Shown here: in pieces, positions 35,236 through 46,986 of the stretch
Layout of the letters: the number at the start of each line of letters is the position of its first letter
How positions within the stretch are numbered: the first letter of the stretch is position 1
Origin: Undaria pinnatifida
Lineage: Eukaryota; Sar; Phaeophyceae; Laminariales; Alariaceae
DNA length: 64,000 nt
Direction of reading: 5' to 3'
Assembly (NCBI GenBank): GCA_012845835.1
Contig: JABAKD010000017.1
Location: forward strand, 1-64,000
Notes under the pieces: generated by a model
Database searches by the model: none
Told to the model about the DNA's origin: nothing
What the model saw: only the letters and a program-made list of their open reading frames with translations
Position numbers and translations under genes: made by a program

Positions 35236-35733
35236 TGTGGCGCAGGTTGGTACGTGTGGCGCCCCGGTGGTGGTGTAGGTGGAGGAGAAAGGTGGCGTAA
35301 TAGCCGGTGATCGGTAAACTACGAACTACTAACCAAGGCGGGTGCGATAACCCGATTTACGTGTGTGGTGGAGCATGGTAGCTCAGGTGTGATAACCCAG
35401 AATGGAACTCGGAACTGTGGCGTGGTAGCCAGGATATAAATACACAGGGGTGGTAGCCGTGCAGTGGTGAAGGCGTAATAGCCCTTGCAGTACAGGTTGG
35501 GCGTGGTAGCCCTTGGTGTGGTAGCCGTAGAAGAGACACAGAGTATACACAATATACAGGGTAAAATAGAGTCGAAAAATAGAGTGATATTATTCGCGCA
35601 CATAAAAACCCACAACACAAAATCCCGTTGTGGAAATCCATCCCAAACCTATACGAAATCCCCGGAATTCTCCGATCCATCTTTTCGACGGATTCTTGTG
35701 TACAATCTGACAATGGAGTGAGTACGTTCGACA
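35236..35733 (-). repeat. Copia 3' LTR
   Basis: 498 bp, closely similar to 40690-41180 but with scattered substitutions and small indels, so insertion is not very recent. On the minus strand it starts TGTCGAACGTACT and ends CCTGCGCCACA. The 3' half holds about ten spaced copies of a GGCTA(C/T)CACGCC-like word. Confidence 0.95.
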
Positions 35734-35747
35734 GCCCCCCTCCTCGC
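35734..35747 (-). other. Copia polypurine tract
   Basis: On the minus strand GAGGAGGGGGGC directly abuts the TGTCG start of the 3' LTR. This is the expected position for plus-strand DNA priming. Confidence 0.85.
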
Positions 35748-36059
35748 CACATTGTCATGATTTATCCATATTACATTATTAAAACGTACATTCCCGAATA
35801 CCAAAATACTGCAGAGTTATTCTTTACTCAAGTCCAGGAAACAAAAATGTTGCATTTTTGCAAAAGCACTCTAATCCATTCCCTCCCTTTTCTTTAGCCA
35901 TCACACCCATGACCATTAAAACTCACACACTATTCAGTATTCTCCATCGATCACTTTGAATCCAAGTCCTTGAACCCTCAAGAACACACATCATAAAAAA
36001 AACAAAGAAGCATATAAGAAATTGAACGTCAACAAATCAAATACTATCCGAGAGAGAAA

Positions 36060-37300
36060 TCACATCAAATTAATCACTATCCCCCGGTGAAATTCAAACT
36101 CCCTCTCAGGTAACGCCTTGGTGAGAAAGTCGGTACGCTGGTACTGCGACACTACGTGGATAATTCCGACCTCCTTACTTTCTACCAGTTCCCTCAAAAC
36201 GTGATGCCTCACGTCGATGTGCTTCGAGTTCGAGTTCGAAATCGGGTGCTTTGCGATTTGGATGGCACCCTCGTACATGGCAATGCACGGCATCCTTGCC
36301 TTCGGCAACATAAAACACCTAACCCGCCTCAAAAACAAATTCTCCTTCCCCATGTCCGACATAGCCACATCCGCCTGAGTAGGCGAGAGAGTCACACACT
36401 TCTGAGTGTTGGAGTGCTACGAAACAGCCCCCCCCGCACGCATAACTACCCCCCCCGACACGCTTCTCCTGTACGTACTGCGCGAGGCATAGTCGGCATC
36501 TATCTGCGGACGAATTATCAAACTAATCCCCGTCAACGTCTCCGCCTGAAAGGAAATGATAAAAGAACTCGTCCTCATTGTATACCCTAGTATACTACGT
36601 GCCGCTTTCCAGTGGATCAGCTTCGGCGCAATGCAATACCTTGCTACTGCCCTCACTGAATTCACGATACCCGGCCTGGTCAACAAGGCCATCCACAAAA
36701 GCGCACCGATCAACTCTCGGAAAGGAAACAGAACATTCGGCTGGTCAACATCAATATCCCAAAGCCTCCAAGTTGTAGGTATCGGGATAGCTTTCCCTTA
36801 TTCCACACCATACGTCTCTCCCAATTCTTCCGTGTACGTATGTTGCGAAATAGTCAACCTCCCTGCCTCCCTGTCTCTCTCGTTATAGCACCCCGAGTAC
36901 CACTTGAGCTCGACCAACGACTTAACTGGAACGTGACGTCCGAGGTTCTTACCGAACTGATAACACCTTTCCTTTTTTCCCACGGCAAAAACATCATCAA
37001 CATGCACCACTAGGTGCATCGCGACTTCCCCCCCTTCAACCAAACGAAAAACACACGAATCAGCCAAACACTGCACAAACACCAAAGCCAGAAGACAATT
37101 CCCCAGTAACGCATAACACTGCCTGGATGCCTGCCTTAAACCATAAAGACTCTTGCTCAGCTTCACAACCTTCACTGACAACAAACCACACCCTTTTGGC
37201 AATCGCATGTAGACATCTTGTCGTCCACCTTCGATCTCCTCTCCCGGTACATGAAATCGCACTGAAAAAACGGCACCACCAAGAAAGCACCCTTCTTGCC
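36060..37300 (-). pseudogene. Copia reverse transcriptase-RNase H, interrupted
   Basis: This region would copy retrotransposon RNA into DNA. Reading leftward from about 37290: VYMRLPKG, then KSLYGLRQASR, then HVDDVFAVG in place of the usual Y-V-D-D active site. The thumb region and ELKWYSGC follow, then the RNase H part. That part has DADYASR, a serine/glycine-rich strand, SPTQADVA and a C-terminal HIDVRHHVLRE segment. All lie in one frame except for two single in-frame stops, at 36798-36800 (TAA) and 36417-36419. The second is TAG where Trp is expected before HSNTQK. Sequence continuity across both stops argues for point mutations. Confidence 0.88.
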
Positions 37301-38095
37301 GGTGAACAGCTCCTATGGCGACGCGCGACCGAGGTTTGAAGGGGAAGAAGCCTGGTTGAGCTTCTACGCGGCATCCTTCGCCGATTCCGCCCAGAGATTG
37401 TCCCCGCGAGCATCCAAGCCGCGAACACACCAGAACCCCCCTGGCCCCAAGCGTCGCTACGCGGCGCGGGGAGATGCCATGGCGATTTTGTTGCAACGCT
37501 GGATTGCATTTTCCACTACCTCATTGTATTGCTGCCCTCCGGGGAGGAGTGCTGCACGGCGATTCTCATGGTGGAGCAGAAGTCACGGAAGTCCTTGCTG
37601 GTCCAGAGCGAATCGCAGTCGCCACGAACACTCCGTATTTTCGTCGCCGCCTTGTGAGAGAGGTCGACGATACACCGCCGGAAAACGGCCACGGCGTCAG
37701 ACTTGCGACGAAGGGCGTAGTTCGCGATGTAGCCTGTTGAAGTATCAACAGCATAGGACATGCAGTGGTTGCCGCCTGTGGTGGTGTACGGGCCGCACAT
37801 GTCGATATGTAGGAGATCGCCAGGCGCCCTCCCCGCTCGTCCCTTTGCTTCTCTTCGGCACGTGCGCTCGCGTCCCCCTTGCCGGTATGCACGTAGTGCA
37901 GGGTTCCATCCATCCGGTGAGGATTATCCCTCGCTGCCGAGCAGATTCCCTCAAAATAGGTTCGGACAAGTGGCCGGCGCGGTCATAGAACTCGTTAATA
38001 TCGACTCGCGTGCGATCGTTGCCAACATGGAAAGGGTTTTTTCCGGGGCCCAAAATGGCTAATGCACACTCATCACTCTCTCTAGCTTGCATCAT
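37301..38095 (-). pseudogene. Copia integrase, frameshifted
   Basis: A zinc-binding region lies at about 37840-38000 (AGHLSEPIL ... PCTTC). The frame then changes, and the catalytic core lies at 37516-37800. The core has YAVDTSTGY, RGDCDSLWTSKDFRDFC as second-Asp region, and SSPEGSN as the Glu motif. A third frame (about 37285-37400) gives the integrase tail, including an LFTGKK segment, with two stops. Three frames over 0.8 kb show it is dead. Confidence 0.85.
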
Positions 38096-38183
38096 ACCGT
38101 CGAAAATGTCCCATTATACGGCATACGCATCGGTTTTCACGTCAGAAATGCTCTGGGGTCAATAAATCGATGCCGTACTTGAA

Positions 38184-38990
38184 TCACACGGGGTGGGGTG
38201 GGATAGCAGTCTCAAGCTCACGTTCCAACTCCATGGGGGAAGCCATCACAACGCTCGAAGGTTGTACGAGTTTGTTTTCACTAAGAGAAGCGGGGGGGGG
38301 CATACAGACAGCAGACACGAATGCACTCTCACGCGAGGCACCAACTGCCCCAACTGGCATGGGTGGGTTGCAAGCAGAAGACTCAGGGGCACTCTCACTC
38401 GCTACATCAACTGGCAACGGAGGAGAGGAGAGTCGGGTGGCGTAGAGGGAGTCGTTCGCCGATCCCCGAATGAAGCGAAGCCTTCCCGCTTGTGTACCAG
38501 TGGGGTTTACAGAACAGGAGGTTTTGTGCGCCACCTTCCAAATCGACAAAAGGTTGAAGCCAAGCCACGGAGTGTAAATCACATCTTGCACACACGCCAC
38601 AACGTCCTCCGGATTTCCGCGTTCATCTAGCTGGTGAAATACGAAATTGACGCCCCCAATTGCATCTACTCTGGTCAACCCTGAATCGCCTATCTGTATG
38701 TACTGGTCGGTGGGGTGGCGAATGTTGTACATGCCCTCTTTGTTGTTGGACATTATGGCACTTGCTCCTAAGTCTGCATCCCATTCCTCGCCACCATACG
38801 GCCTAGGTTGCCCCGGGTTACGCCGAAGGGCGCTGGCAACACGTGTAGTGAACGCTAGCTCAACACGTTCTACAACGCTACCACGCACTACACCATCACG
38901 ACCTACAGCAACAGAATCACCAGGCGCAGACTTGCATATTTTCGCACAACGTGCGAGGAAGACCTGCAGAGGTGCTCCGCTGGCTTGAGC
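38184..38990 (-). pseudogene. Copia protease and pre-integrase region
   Basis: The aspartic protease signature is altered: DADLGASAIM stands where D-S-G-A-S-x-H-M is usual. It is followed at normal spacing by VIYTPWLGFNLLS, the conserved strand after the protease. The frame is continuous to 38184 through the low-complexity PPMPVGAVGAS region. The frame differs from gag by one step near 38920-38990; this could be ancestral frameshifting or decay. Confidence 0.8.
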
Positions 38991-40485
38991 TGCGCCGGGA
39001 GCCGGAGAAGAGAGTTGCAGTAGCAGAGGTAGACTTGGCAGGAGGCATGCCCTCTTGCTGTTGTTGGAGCTGCTGCTGCTCGGGAGTTCCCGGCTCCGCC
39101 GTCGGTAGTGGTGACCAGTGCCCCGCTGCTGCCCCCCTCCCCGAGTATCCCATGTACTCGTTCTCGTAAGGATAATCTGCCGCAAAAGAGTGCCGCGGTG
39201 TATTGGGAAATTGTCCAGGCGGCAAATAAGGCGAAAAACTGGGCGGCGAGTTCGACGGAAAATTAGGCGGTGGCACCTGCCCGAAGTCCTCGCCCCGGCC
39301 TCGGCCGCGCCCGGCCGAGGAATGATGCCGGTTCTCGTGGCCACATCCTCCGGGGAAGCGGTTCGCATATCCGCCAGGCCCGGGTCCGTGTCGAGGCGTC
39401 GGCATTCTCTGCTGCTCCGGCGGTTGACCCCGACTCCAACGCGCACCCGAGTCGTTTGGGTACGGTTGCTTTTGATATTTACATTCCGCCTCGCGCCCTC
39501 CTCCGCGTCCGGCGTACGGCCCGAGTCCCCGAGACTGCAGGTATTCGTGGACATCACCGTAGTATCTGTCGAATTATCGACGCATGACGACACATTCGGG
39601 GGTGTTGTGGCCTTGTCCATCGCCGTGGTGCGCGCAGTAGGTGTACGTTCGGCCGCGCTCCCCATACACCCCATCACCAGCATTCCTCCCACCCCGGTCG
39701 CCCCAACCCAAATTGGCTGCGGTCAGGGTATGCCTTTTCTCTTTTCTCTCTTCTTCTGATCTCCCTTTGCGCTCCAGCTCGTGAGCAGCTCTCCTGGGCA
39801 AATCGTCCATGTTACGACTGGAAAGATCGGGAAGGAGAAGCACGTGGTCACTACATATCGTGAAATATGGGAGCATCCTACGGGCAATATGTTTGCACAA
39901 AGATGCGTCTGGTCGCTTATCTCCATATGATTGTAGCTTCATCCTTATGGCCTTTGCCCTACCTTAAAACGACATGGTGTTCTCTCCCTTCTTCTGCCTC
40001 AGTTCATTCCACTCATCCTCTACTATTTTTCTCTCATGTTCACGTTTGACAGCGGAGTGAGACTGAAACACCCTCCACGCTTCTTGGGGTGACCCCGCAG
40101 CGAAAAGTATTTCTTGGACTGGTTGGGCTGTGATTTTTGCGATCAATTGTGACCATAGCTTGAGCGACTTATCTGCTCTCTCCTTCCCAAATAAGTTTCT
40201 GAGTCGTGACAGGTGTACATCCGGAAGCCCAACTGGTATCGATTCTCCCTTCAATACGTCCATCAACCCTTCAGCCGAGACACAGGAAAGAACAGAACCT
40301 CGGAAAACACGGAAAGCTAATGCAACACTTTGCCCGCTCTCAACCTTCCCAGACCAAGCAAGCATTTCATTTTTCGGACTATTTTCTATGGATCTAGACT
40401 CGTACTTGCCTGTTGGGGCGGTTGGCCCTCCCTCGTTGGTCATCTGCAGCACTTGGCGAAGGGCGTTGGCTAAGTCCGCGATCAT
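38917..40485 (-). pseudogene. Copia gag with zinc knuckle, two in-frame stops
   Basis: Gag would form the particle that packages element RNA. The N-terminal part (39964-40485) is a helical Gag domain. After a TAA at 39964-39966 the same frame continues to a zinc knuckle, CAHHGDGQGHNTPEC (about 39590-39635), then a TAA at 39574. It then continues to a Pro/Gly/Gln-rich tail ending at 38917. All three pieces share one frame, so the stops are point changes in an otherwise continuous gag. Confidence 0.82.
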
Positions 40486-40689
40486 GTTCGATGAAGTTGC
40501 TGATGGAGCTGCTGCTGTTTCATGATGTTATGCTTTGGCGACGAAGGACTCGCGTCTCGCTCCCCCGTTGCCCACCTTGCCGGGAGGGGTGCTTAACCGT
40601 TACCCCGACGAAGGTCTTGTATCGGTTCTCCTCATTGGCGCTTAGCAACGCACAACCCACTCGTTCGATGGAGATCGTTGACGCTAGCG

Positions 40690-41180
40690 TGTGAAGTAGG
40701 TTGGTACGTGTGGCGACCCGGTGGTGGTGTAGGTGGAGGAGAAAGGTGGCGTAATAGCCGGTGATCGGAAACTACGAACTACTAACTAAGGCGGGTGTGA
40801 TAACCCGATTTACGTGTGTGGTGAAGCATGGTAGCTCAGGTGTGATAACCCGGAAATGGAAGTCAGAGCTGTGGCGTGATAGCCGGGATGTAAATACACA
40901 GGCGTGGTAGCCGTGCAGTGGTGAAGGCGTGATAGCCCTTGCAATATAGATGGGGCGTGGTAGCCCTTGGCTTGGTAGCCGTAGAAGAGACACATAATAT
41001 ACACAATATACAGGGTAAAATAGAGTCTAGAAATAGAGTGATATTATTCGGGCACATAAAACCCCACAACACAAAATCCAGTTGTGGAAATACATCCTAT
41101 CGAAACCCCCGGGATTCTCCGATCCATCTTTTCGACGGATTCTTGTCTGCAATCTGACAATGGAGTCAGTACGTCCGACA
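40690..41180 (-). repeat. Copia 5' LTR
   Basis: 491 bp partner of 35236-35733. On the minus strand it starts TGTCGGACGTACT and ends CCTACTTCACA. A TATA-like TGTATATTGTGTATATTATG lies about 190-215 bases in, upstream of the GGCTACCACGCC-like word cluster, so transcription may start before that cluster. Confidence 0.95.
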
Positions 41181-41262
41181 GTCGTGACCACTCCTCTCCA
41201 TGAACAAATTCCCGTTACGAATGATCATTTAGCGTATCTATTCCGAGTCTGACGACGTGCTT

Positions 41263-41532
41263 CTAGCGTTGAGTGTGAAACATTATGGCGGAAACGAACG
41301 CCCTCACTTGAGCTCGACATATATCCTCGTCGTTAGGCTGAGTAATTGATAGGCCAACAACCGTGCTGCACGTTATAGCTCGTATATTATATATTTCTGC
41401 TTGTCTTGGCATGAACGTCACACGAGGAAAAGTGCTTAGACATGCCTCGTACCACTTAGTATCTTGAAGAAATCGTTTGAAAAACGACTTCACGTACGTG
41501 GAATAGCGTCGAACCGAGTCTTTGCCGGCCAC
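41263..41532 (-). CDS. Open frame of 89 codons, unknown
   Basis: Minus-strand frame just outside the copia insertion. The product would be mixed helical and basic at its N-terminus (SVRRYSTYVKSFFKRFL). It might be part of an exon or of an older element, but no domain is recognised and the length is not significant. Confidence 0.12.
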   Translation of the reverse strand: MAGKDSVRRYSTYVKSFFKRFLQDTKWYEACLSTFPRVTFMPRQAEIYNIRAITCSTVVGLSITQPNDEDICRAQVRAFVSAIMFHTQR

Positions 41533-44500
41533 ACCTCTGACCGTACTAGCAGCCTCCTTACCTGCTTCTCGCGCAGGGCGTGAAAGCGCTATTTACCGAA
41601 ATCATCTATGAACGTGACGTACTTGTATATGTGATGTCTGTGGGTTAAGAATAATTTCGGTTCTTGAAAAACTACCAAACGTTCTCCGGACTTGGAAGAT
41701 CGGAGATCATTCCTGGAACGTCTCGGAAACGCGTGATGCACTCAGCTGTACGCTTTGGCTTGGGGTCAGTACATGGTAGGCTGAAGGTCGGGGTTACCAA
41801 CATTAACGTATGATGCGTGTGGAGGCTCGGTCTCTCGTGATAGGAGCACCAGAGGTAGCACCAGAAATGTCTGTGAAGATTGCCTGTACGGTGAAGAAAT
41901 GAGAAGGCAGTTTGGACGGTGGGGCTTCCGGTCACAAGAGGCAAAACCCATGAAGAGAAAAATACAGCGGGAAAAAGAAACGGAGTGATCGAAGTGGGCG
42001 TAACCGTCGCAAGATCCTACGGAGAAAATACCCACCGTGCCCGCAGATGTACTCTACGGGTTGCCGTACTGACTGACAGTTCGTCCTGTTGGAATGTTCG
42101 TGGCCGTGTCCCCCGAAAGGTCCACTGATACATATGGTGGTGAGCTAGTTACCATTAAATATGAAATCCTCCGACGAGAAGTACGAAACCGAGGTTCCCC
42201 GCATATTGCCTTTCTCCGCATCATTAAAAAGATAATTAAAGTAGTGATGCGTAGGGACTACGATTTGGATATACTAGTGGACTGTAGGGTTCGTATTTTA
42301 ATATAATCCACTCGAACGTTGGGGTGAATTAGGGCTTGTTCTAGAACGAAACAACCCGGCATCGTTTATCGCGAAAAAAGAAACCACCCAGGCAACTCGC
42401 GCGAATGAGTATGGGTCGCGGAAACCAAGTGCTTAGCCGTGAACCCTATAAACAAGGAGAGAGAAGCAAACATGCCACACCCAACCACAACCACCTGAAT
42501 TAAACATTGTGGGGGGCTGTTCGAGCCTCCGGTTACAGACAGCGGCTACCAGAGGGGGGGGGGGGGTTCAGGCTTTTTTTGTCGGGGTCTCGGTGCCTCT
42601 CTGGCGAGTGGGCACTAGTGTTACTCACCAAGCGCATGCGTTTGTGCTTTGTTCGTATAATGACTGCAATGATCATGCAGGATTCGCTCCGCTCGCGTTT
42701 CGTGAGGTAACTGCTGGGGCGTTCGCGCAGGTGGTAAAAGTCGGCCAAGCTGAATTTAGTCCTTTCCCCCCAAATGTGGCTGGGGCCCATCTTCAAATTG
42801 TATGGACCGATGTGGGTGATGCACGACAATTGCTGCGCGTCCTATGCCAGCATAATCCCATGCGGAGCCATCGAAGGCCGCGTGCCCAACTCTTGGGGAG
42901 AATGTAGTTTAACAAGATATCGCTTTTGTGCAGAGCATCCATGAGGACGAAGAAAATTGTTGCGGAGGACATTCAGTGAGAATTCTACAGGCACTTCAAA
43001 CGTCAGGTGGCACTGGCACGTGAAAGAACAGGGAGCGAGGCCTTCATCCGGGGTGACGATGCCACCCGGATTCGGGGCAAGGTGCATATTCGGGAATGAG
43101 GCTGGGCCTCGTTCGCATGCGTTTGAAGCAAAAATCGCCAACGTTGGAACCCACCATCATCAGTGCTTTCTCAACTGGTTTGGGGGACCTCGGTGTACTT
43201 TGCAGATGAGCCGAACATAGACTTGATCGCAATCAAAATCTGCGGTACACTGAAACGGCGTAAAGAGCTTCCCTTCCGGCCGACTTGTTGACGTTTGACC
43301 GCCCCCAAATCAGTGTTGCTCAAATCCAACACCTTTTGCAAGGTTGGGAAAACGGGAGGAGTCCATCCAACAATAGGCAGATGTGGCCATCACCGTATCT
43401 TTCAAAACGATAAATTGCGCTTTCGTTGGAACAACCCCGGAGGCTTTTGTGTTTAACCCATGCAGGCAAGGTGTTGATAAAGTTCGATGCGTGCCGCCGC
43501 AGCAACTACTTCGAGAGCGGGTGAATCCCCCGAGGAACAACACGGCTTCAACCCTGTGCGAGCATCAGTGAATATGATATTCGTTGTCCGCCGGCTACAA
43601 GCGCTCGGACGCCAGGAGACGGACCCCTGTACTAGTTTCCTCGTTGTCTTGCAGGCATGGTATACCTCGGCCGGCCGATCGCTACCGTATGGCAAACTGG
43701 AAAGTTTCGGAGTACCAGCAATGATAATTTGAAGTGATTGTCGATGTTATGAAGCCTCGTGGGCTCGCGTTGGTACGTATGACGGCTAAAATTCGGATTT
43801 GTTCGACGTCGCACAGGAGCGCCAATAGCGTTGCGTGTTTACCTGTCAAAGTTCAACATGTTCTTCGCCCTAAGAAACTCGGCGTCTCCACCCGCGTCAG
43901 CAAAGCGCAATGAATGGAGTGGGAGCTGCTTCGCTTTGGCAACGATGGGGCGGGGGGAAACGAGACACTTACATCCAGACGAAGTGACGTATAGCGCATG
44001 TTGTATAAGAGGACAACTCGGGCACTAGGGCTAGGGCCGGCGAATTAATCTGCGAATTTATTATCCACCACGGTTGCTATACCGCCCCAGGTGCAACAGG
44101 CCACGTGATATCGGACAATACGACGATGACAAGACGGTTATAAACACCTGATTACACATTCCGCTATGCACGGTTCTTCACCAAATAATTTAGATCTTCA
44201 GAAATATAAGGCCTACACTGCATGCTATGGCAATGGTCCCCGAATTCAAAGCAAATATTTGATATCAATGGGCTGATTTGGCTCACATAGGCATGCCATA
44301 CACCGTTTGGTCAGGGCCGTACGGGTGTTGCGATCCTCCCGATTAATCTGAAATCACGTGTGCTGAACGTAAAAGTGGTTGGTGCCTTCTATACGTGAGT
44401 ATGGATTAGCCCGTAGCCGGAATCGTCATCCGTCTGGTATATTCGCATGTCTAAACACTCCCGTACGTCCCGCGCTTAAAGCGCAGATACAGGGCCGAGT

Positions 44501-45207
44501 ACGATAGCCTCTTGTTCTGTAAGGACATTAAAAAGACACATTACGAGACGGTCAAAATTAACACCCTTAGACGGCACTGTTAATTTGGGGGGTGGTGGCG
44601 CGGTGAAGCGATTGGATACTCATCGGCGGGGGTATGTTTGTTACGGCGAACGGCGGGGAGAACCCGGAACCTGACGTAAGGCAGAAAAAATGACCCACGT
44701 GTGCGCATATTCCCCTGAGGATCAGGCGATGTTAATTCATACCCGAATATTTGCTCCCATTTATAGGTTCTCCAGGAATTTTTTGATAGTTTTCCACGGT
44801 ACCCAGTGCGACTCATGAATGGCTCACCGACCAATGTCGCGCCCGTCAGTCGTCAATGACGCCACCTCTGCATGTACTCTCATCATAGGAGACCCTCGGC
44901 ATGCATCGTACGCTACCGCCTGTACAACTCTGCATGAAGTATTTTTTCCCTATTTCGTTATTTCGTCCTCTTTCTGTATTTCCTCCTCTTCTTTTTTTTC
45001 GGGTTGATAGTGATGCACTACGCACGTCCAGAGCATACGCGGTCCATGAGAGAAAGAGGAATCTACGAGCGAGGGGGTTCGTGTTTTTCGTCTTGTCTCG
45101 TTCAGTCATTTTTCACTTGTCTTTGTTAGGAAATATATCCCATTCCGGGAGTCCTTATCTTCGTACCAAGGGCCCTGACCATTCCTTTTGTTTCCCTGTA
45201 GATTCGG
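41533..45207. other. No recognisable gene; overlapping GC-rich frames at 42.5-43.7 kb
   Basis: Between 42507 and 43732 both strands carry overlapping frames without recognisable domains, so none can be chosen. A G-run lies at about 42554-42567. From 43800 to 44580 nothing is seen. Confidence 0.35.
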
Positions 45208-45560
45208 TCACTTTTTTTTTTTTTTTTTTTATCCTCCGGCGGATGGGGAAAAATAAAGCTTTAGCTCACCACACTTCCGCGTATTTTCATACGCGTCGCG
45301 TGTCGATTTAACTCAGTTGCTTTCGCAGCCCAACGCTAGCTGGCGCACCCTTCGAGCCCCATTGTAGGTATAGCGTAAGCTGTCCCTATCATTGGTCCTC
45401 GTTACAACCCCGGCAGCGCAAGCTGCCGTTGTATACGGGTGCGTGTGTATGTCGACCCGGCCTGTCCCCTGAGGGTCAGGTTCGGTGGAGATAGCCACCC
45501 GGAATGTCATCTTTCCGGGTAGTGTGGGACTTGCGCAAGCTCACCCACTAACAAAACCCC
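45208..45560 (+). repeat. LTR-like dispersed repeat, copy 2
   Basis: Starts with a T-run and ATCCTCCGGCGGATGGGGAA. It carries AAAAATAAAGCTTTAGCTCA (polyadenylation-like) and ends with GGTGGAGATAGCCACCCGGA and CCGGGTAGTGTGGGACTTGC. These blocks match 3181-3480 in order. The two copies differ in the middle. Assignment as an LTR is inferred. Confidence 0.5.
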
Positions 45561-46986
45561 TGGCCATGGGAGATAGCCTTCCGCCGGACTTGGTCCAGTT
45601 ACGGTCCACCCTACCCATTCGGGCGTTGGTCCTCGATTCGGTCACTATTCGGTTTGATTTCTCTGGTTGACCGCCTGTGACGACATTGTTCGTTTTCTCT
45701 GAAATGAATAATCGGGATGATTATCGGCGTCCTACTGATGATTTTGGACAAAGTTAAAGGATGTTGTACAAAGGCAGCACCCATACCGGACGGCGACACT
45801 ACCTGTAGTCCATACACCCATCCGGAGGTTGTGCTGGATTGCTCTTATCAGCTATTAATACTTGATTTTATTCGTAATCGCGTATCGTTAGGAATAACAT
45901 CAGGAATTCATCAGGAATCAACGAATCCAGTTGTTTTGGTTTATCCTCTTGGGAGTATTGTTCGAAAAGATAGCATCCACAGTCTCACCATTTGACGACC
46001 TTCAGGGCTGGGGTTAACCGATGCCAAAGTGAAAACCTGACTAGATATGAATGGGCTGCAACCAACATTTAAGCACATAAGATTTAGCGACTTGGAATTA
46101 ACCTCCTAACAGAACCCTGCAATTGAAGCGACTCCTATCAATAGAAAAAAACGGTTTGCTGCAAATGATCGTCACCGCTGCTATAGACGGCAGCAATACT
46201 AGCTGTGCGTGGTTCTCTTGCAGTCAGCCGAACGGAGAGCACTACGCGGTTGCTGTCGTCACACACACATACCCTCACCACGCACGTCAGTTTACTGCTA
46301 AGAACTTCGCTGCTTGCAGTTCGTTTTGTTGTATTATCCGGAACAGTGTCGCACATAACTAAGACCATACCGCTCCCCCAAGAGATCAGCGTCGGCGATG
46401 CATCGAGTACACGTCACGTGCGTGCTCAGTTGGTCGCGTGGCCAGCTGTTTCTTTGCGGTTTTTAGCCTTCGTGCCGTTTTCATTTGGCGATATGAGTCC
46501 GCAATGGAATTGTCAGCTATGCTGCCAAAGAAAAAAGGTCAAAGGAGTTTTGCCAGAGTGACGTACAGCGTCACTAGAGCGAGTGCCTCAAATCCAAGAA
46601 CGAAAGGTGGTACCCCGCCCTATGTAGCCTGGGTCAATGGCGTTACAACACGCCTGCGGATTACAAGCGCCGGTGGGCGCCTGTTTGATGATTGTACTGC
46701 AGTGTCTACATCGTAGCAGGTAATGTGGTAGGGATTTCGCGTGGGACTTAACTCGATTAAGTAGCGAGTAAATTCGATATTGTACTCGTACCGGTCCGGG
46801 GTTCCATTTTGTGAACCTCTACCTCGTAGCTTCATCGTGTTGAAAGCACCGCATACCACCACAGATACAGTGCCCGTTGTATTTCCGTGTCTTACATTCA
46901 CCAAGCTTCGCGCCCGCTCCGATCTCCTTCCGAGCCGAGTAGGCGCATTACCGCAAACGAAAAGCGCATGCTACACCTCACTCCCT
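45561..46986. other. No firm gene; contains duplicated fragment
   Basis: Small frames on both strands. The segment 46440-46640 has a diverged second copy at 48390-48660 (shared GTCACT.G.GCGAGTG.CTCAAA and AATCCGTAATGGAATGG-like blocks). A minus-strand frame at 46620-46904 keeps a plausible composition but has no recognised domain. Confidence 0.4.
46440..46640 (+). repeat. Duplicated fragment, upstream copy
   Basis: Diverged partner of 48390-48660, in the same orientation. Frame +3 here gives RVTYSVTRASASNP, and the other copy gives RHRVTRASGSNP, but the second copy has stops. The first exon of the glycosyltransferase gene lies between the two copies. Confidence 0.55.

Larger units (their letters stand above)
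35236..41180 (-). mobile_element. Complete but inactivated Ty1/copia retrotransposon
   Basis: A 5.9-kb element on the minus strand. The order is 5' LTR (40690-41180), gag, protease, integrase, reverse transcriptase, RNase H, polypurine tract, 3' LTR (35236-35733). Integrase precedes reverse transcriptase, which defines the copia class. The 5-bp target duplication GTCGT is intact at 35231-35235 and 41181-41185. Both LTRs have TGT/ACA ends. No tRNA-complementary TGG primer site follows the 5' LTR directly (CGCTAGCGTCAACG instead). Priming may be atypical or the site may be mutated. Coding parts are broken by stops and frame changes. Confidence 0.95.

Noticed and set aside
35319-35618. Matching small frames in 35.3-35.7 and 40.8-41.1 kb
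   Set aside because: These are the two copia LTRs; the repeated peptide comes from the GGCTACCACGCC-like words.
39118-39759. 213-codon plus-strand frame in the copia region
   Set aside because: Antisense to gag and its Pro/Gly-rich tail; the minus strand has the zinc knuckle in the expected order.
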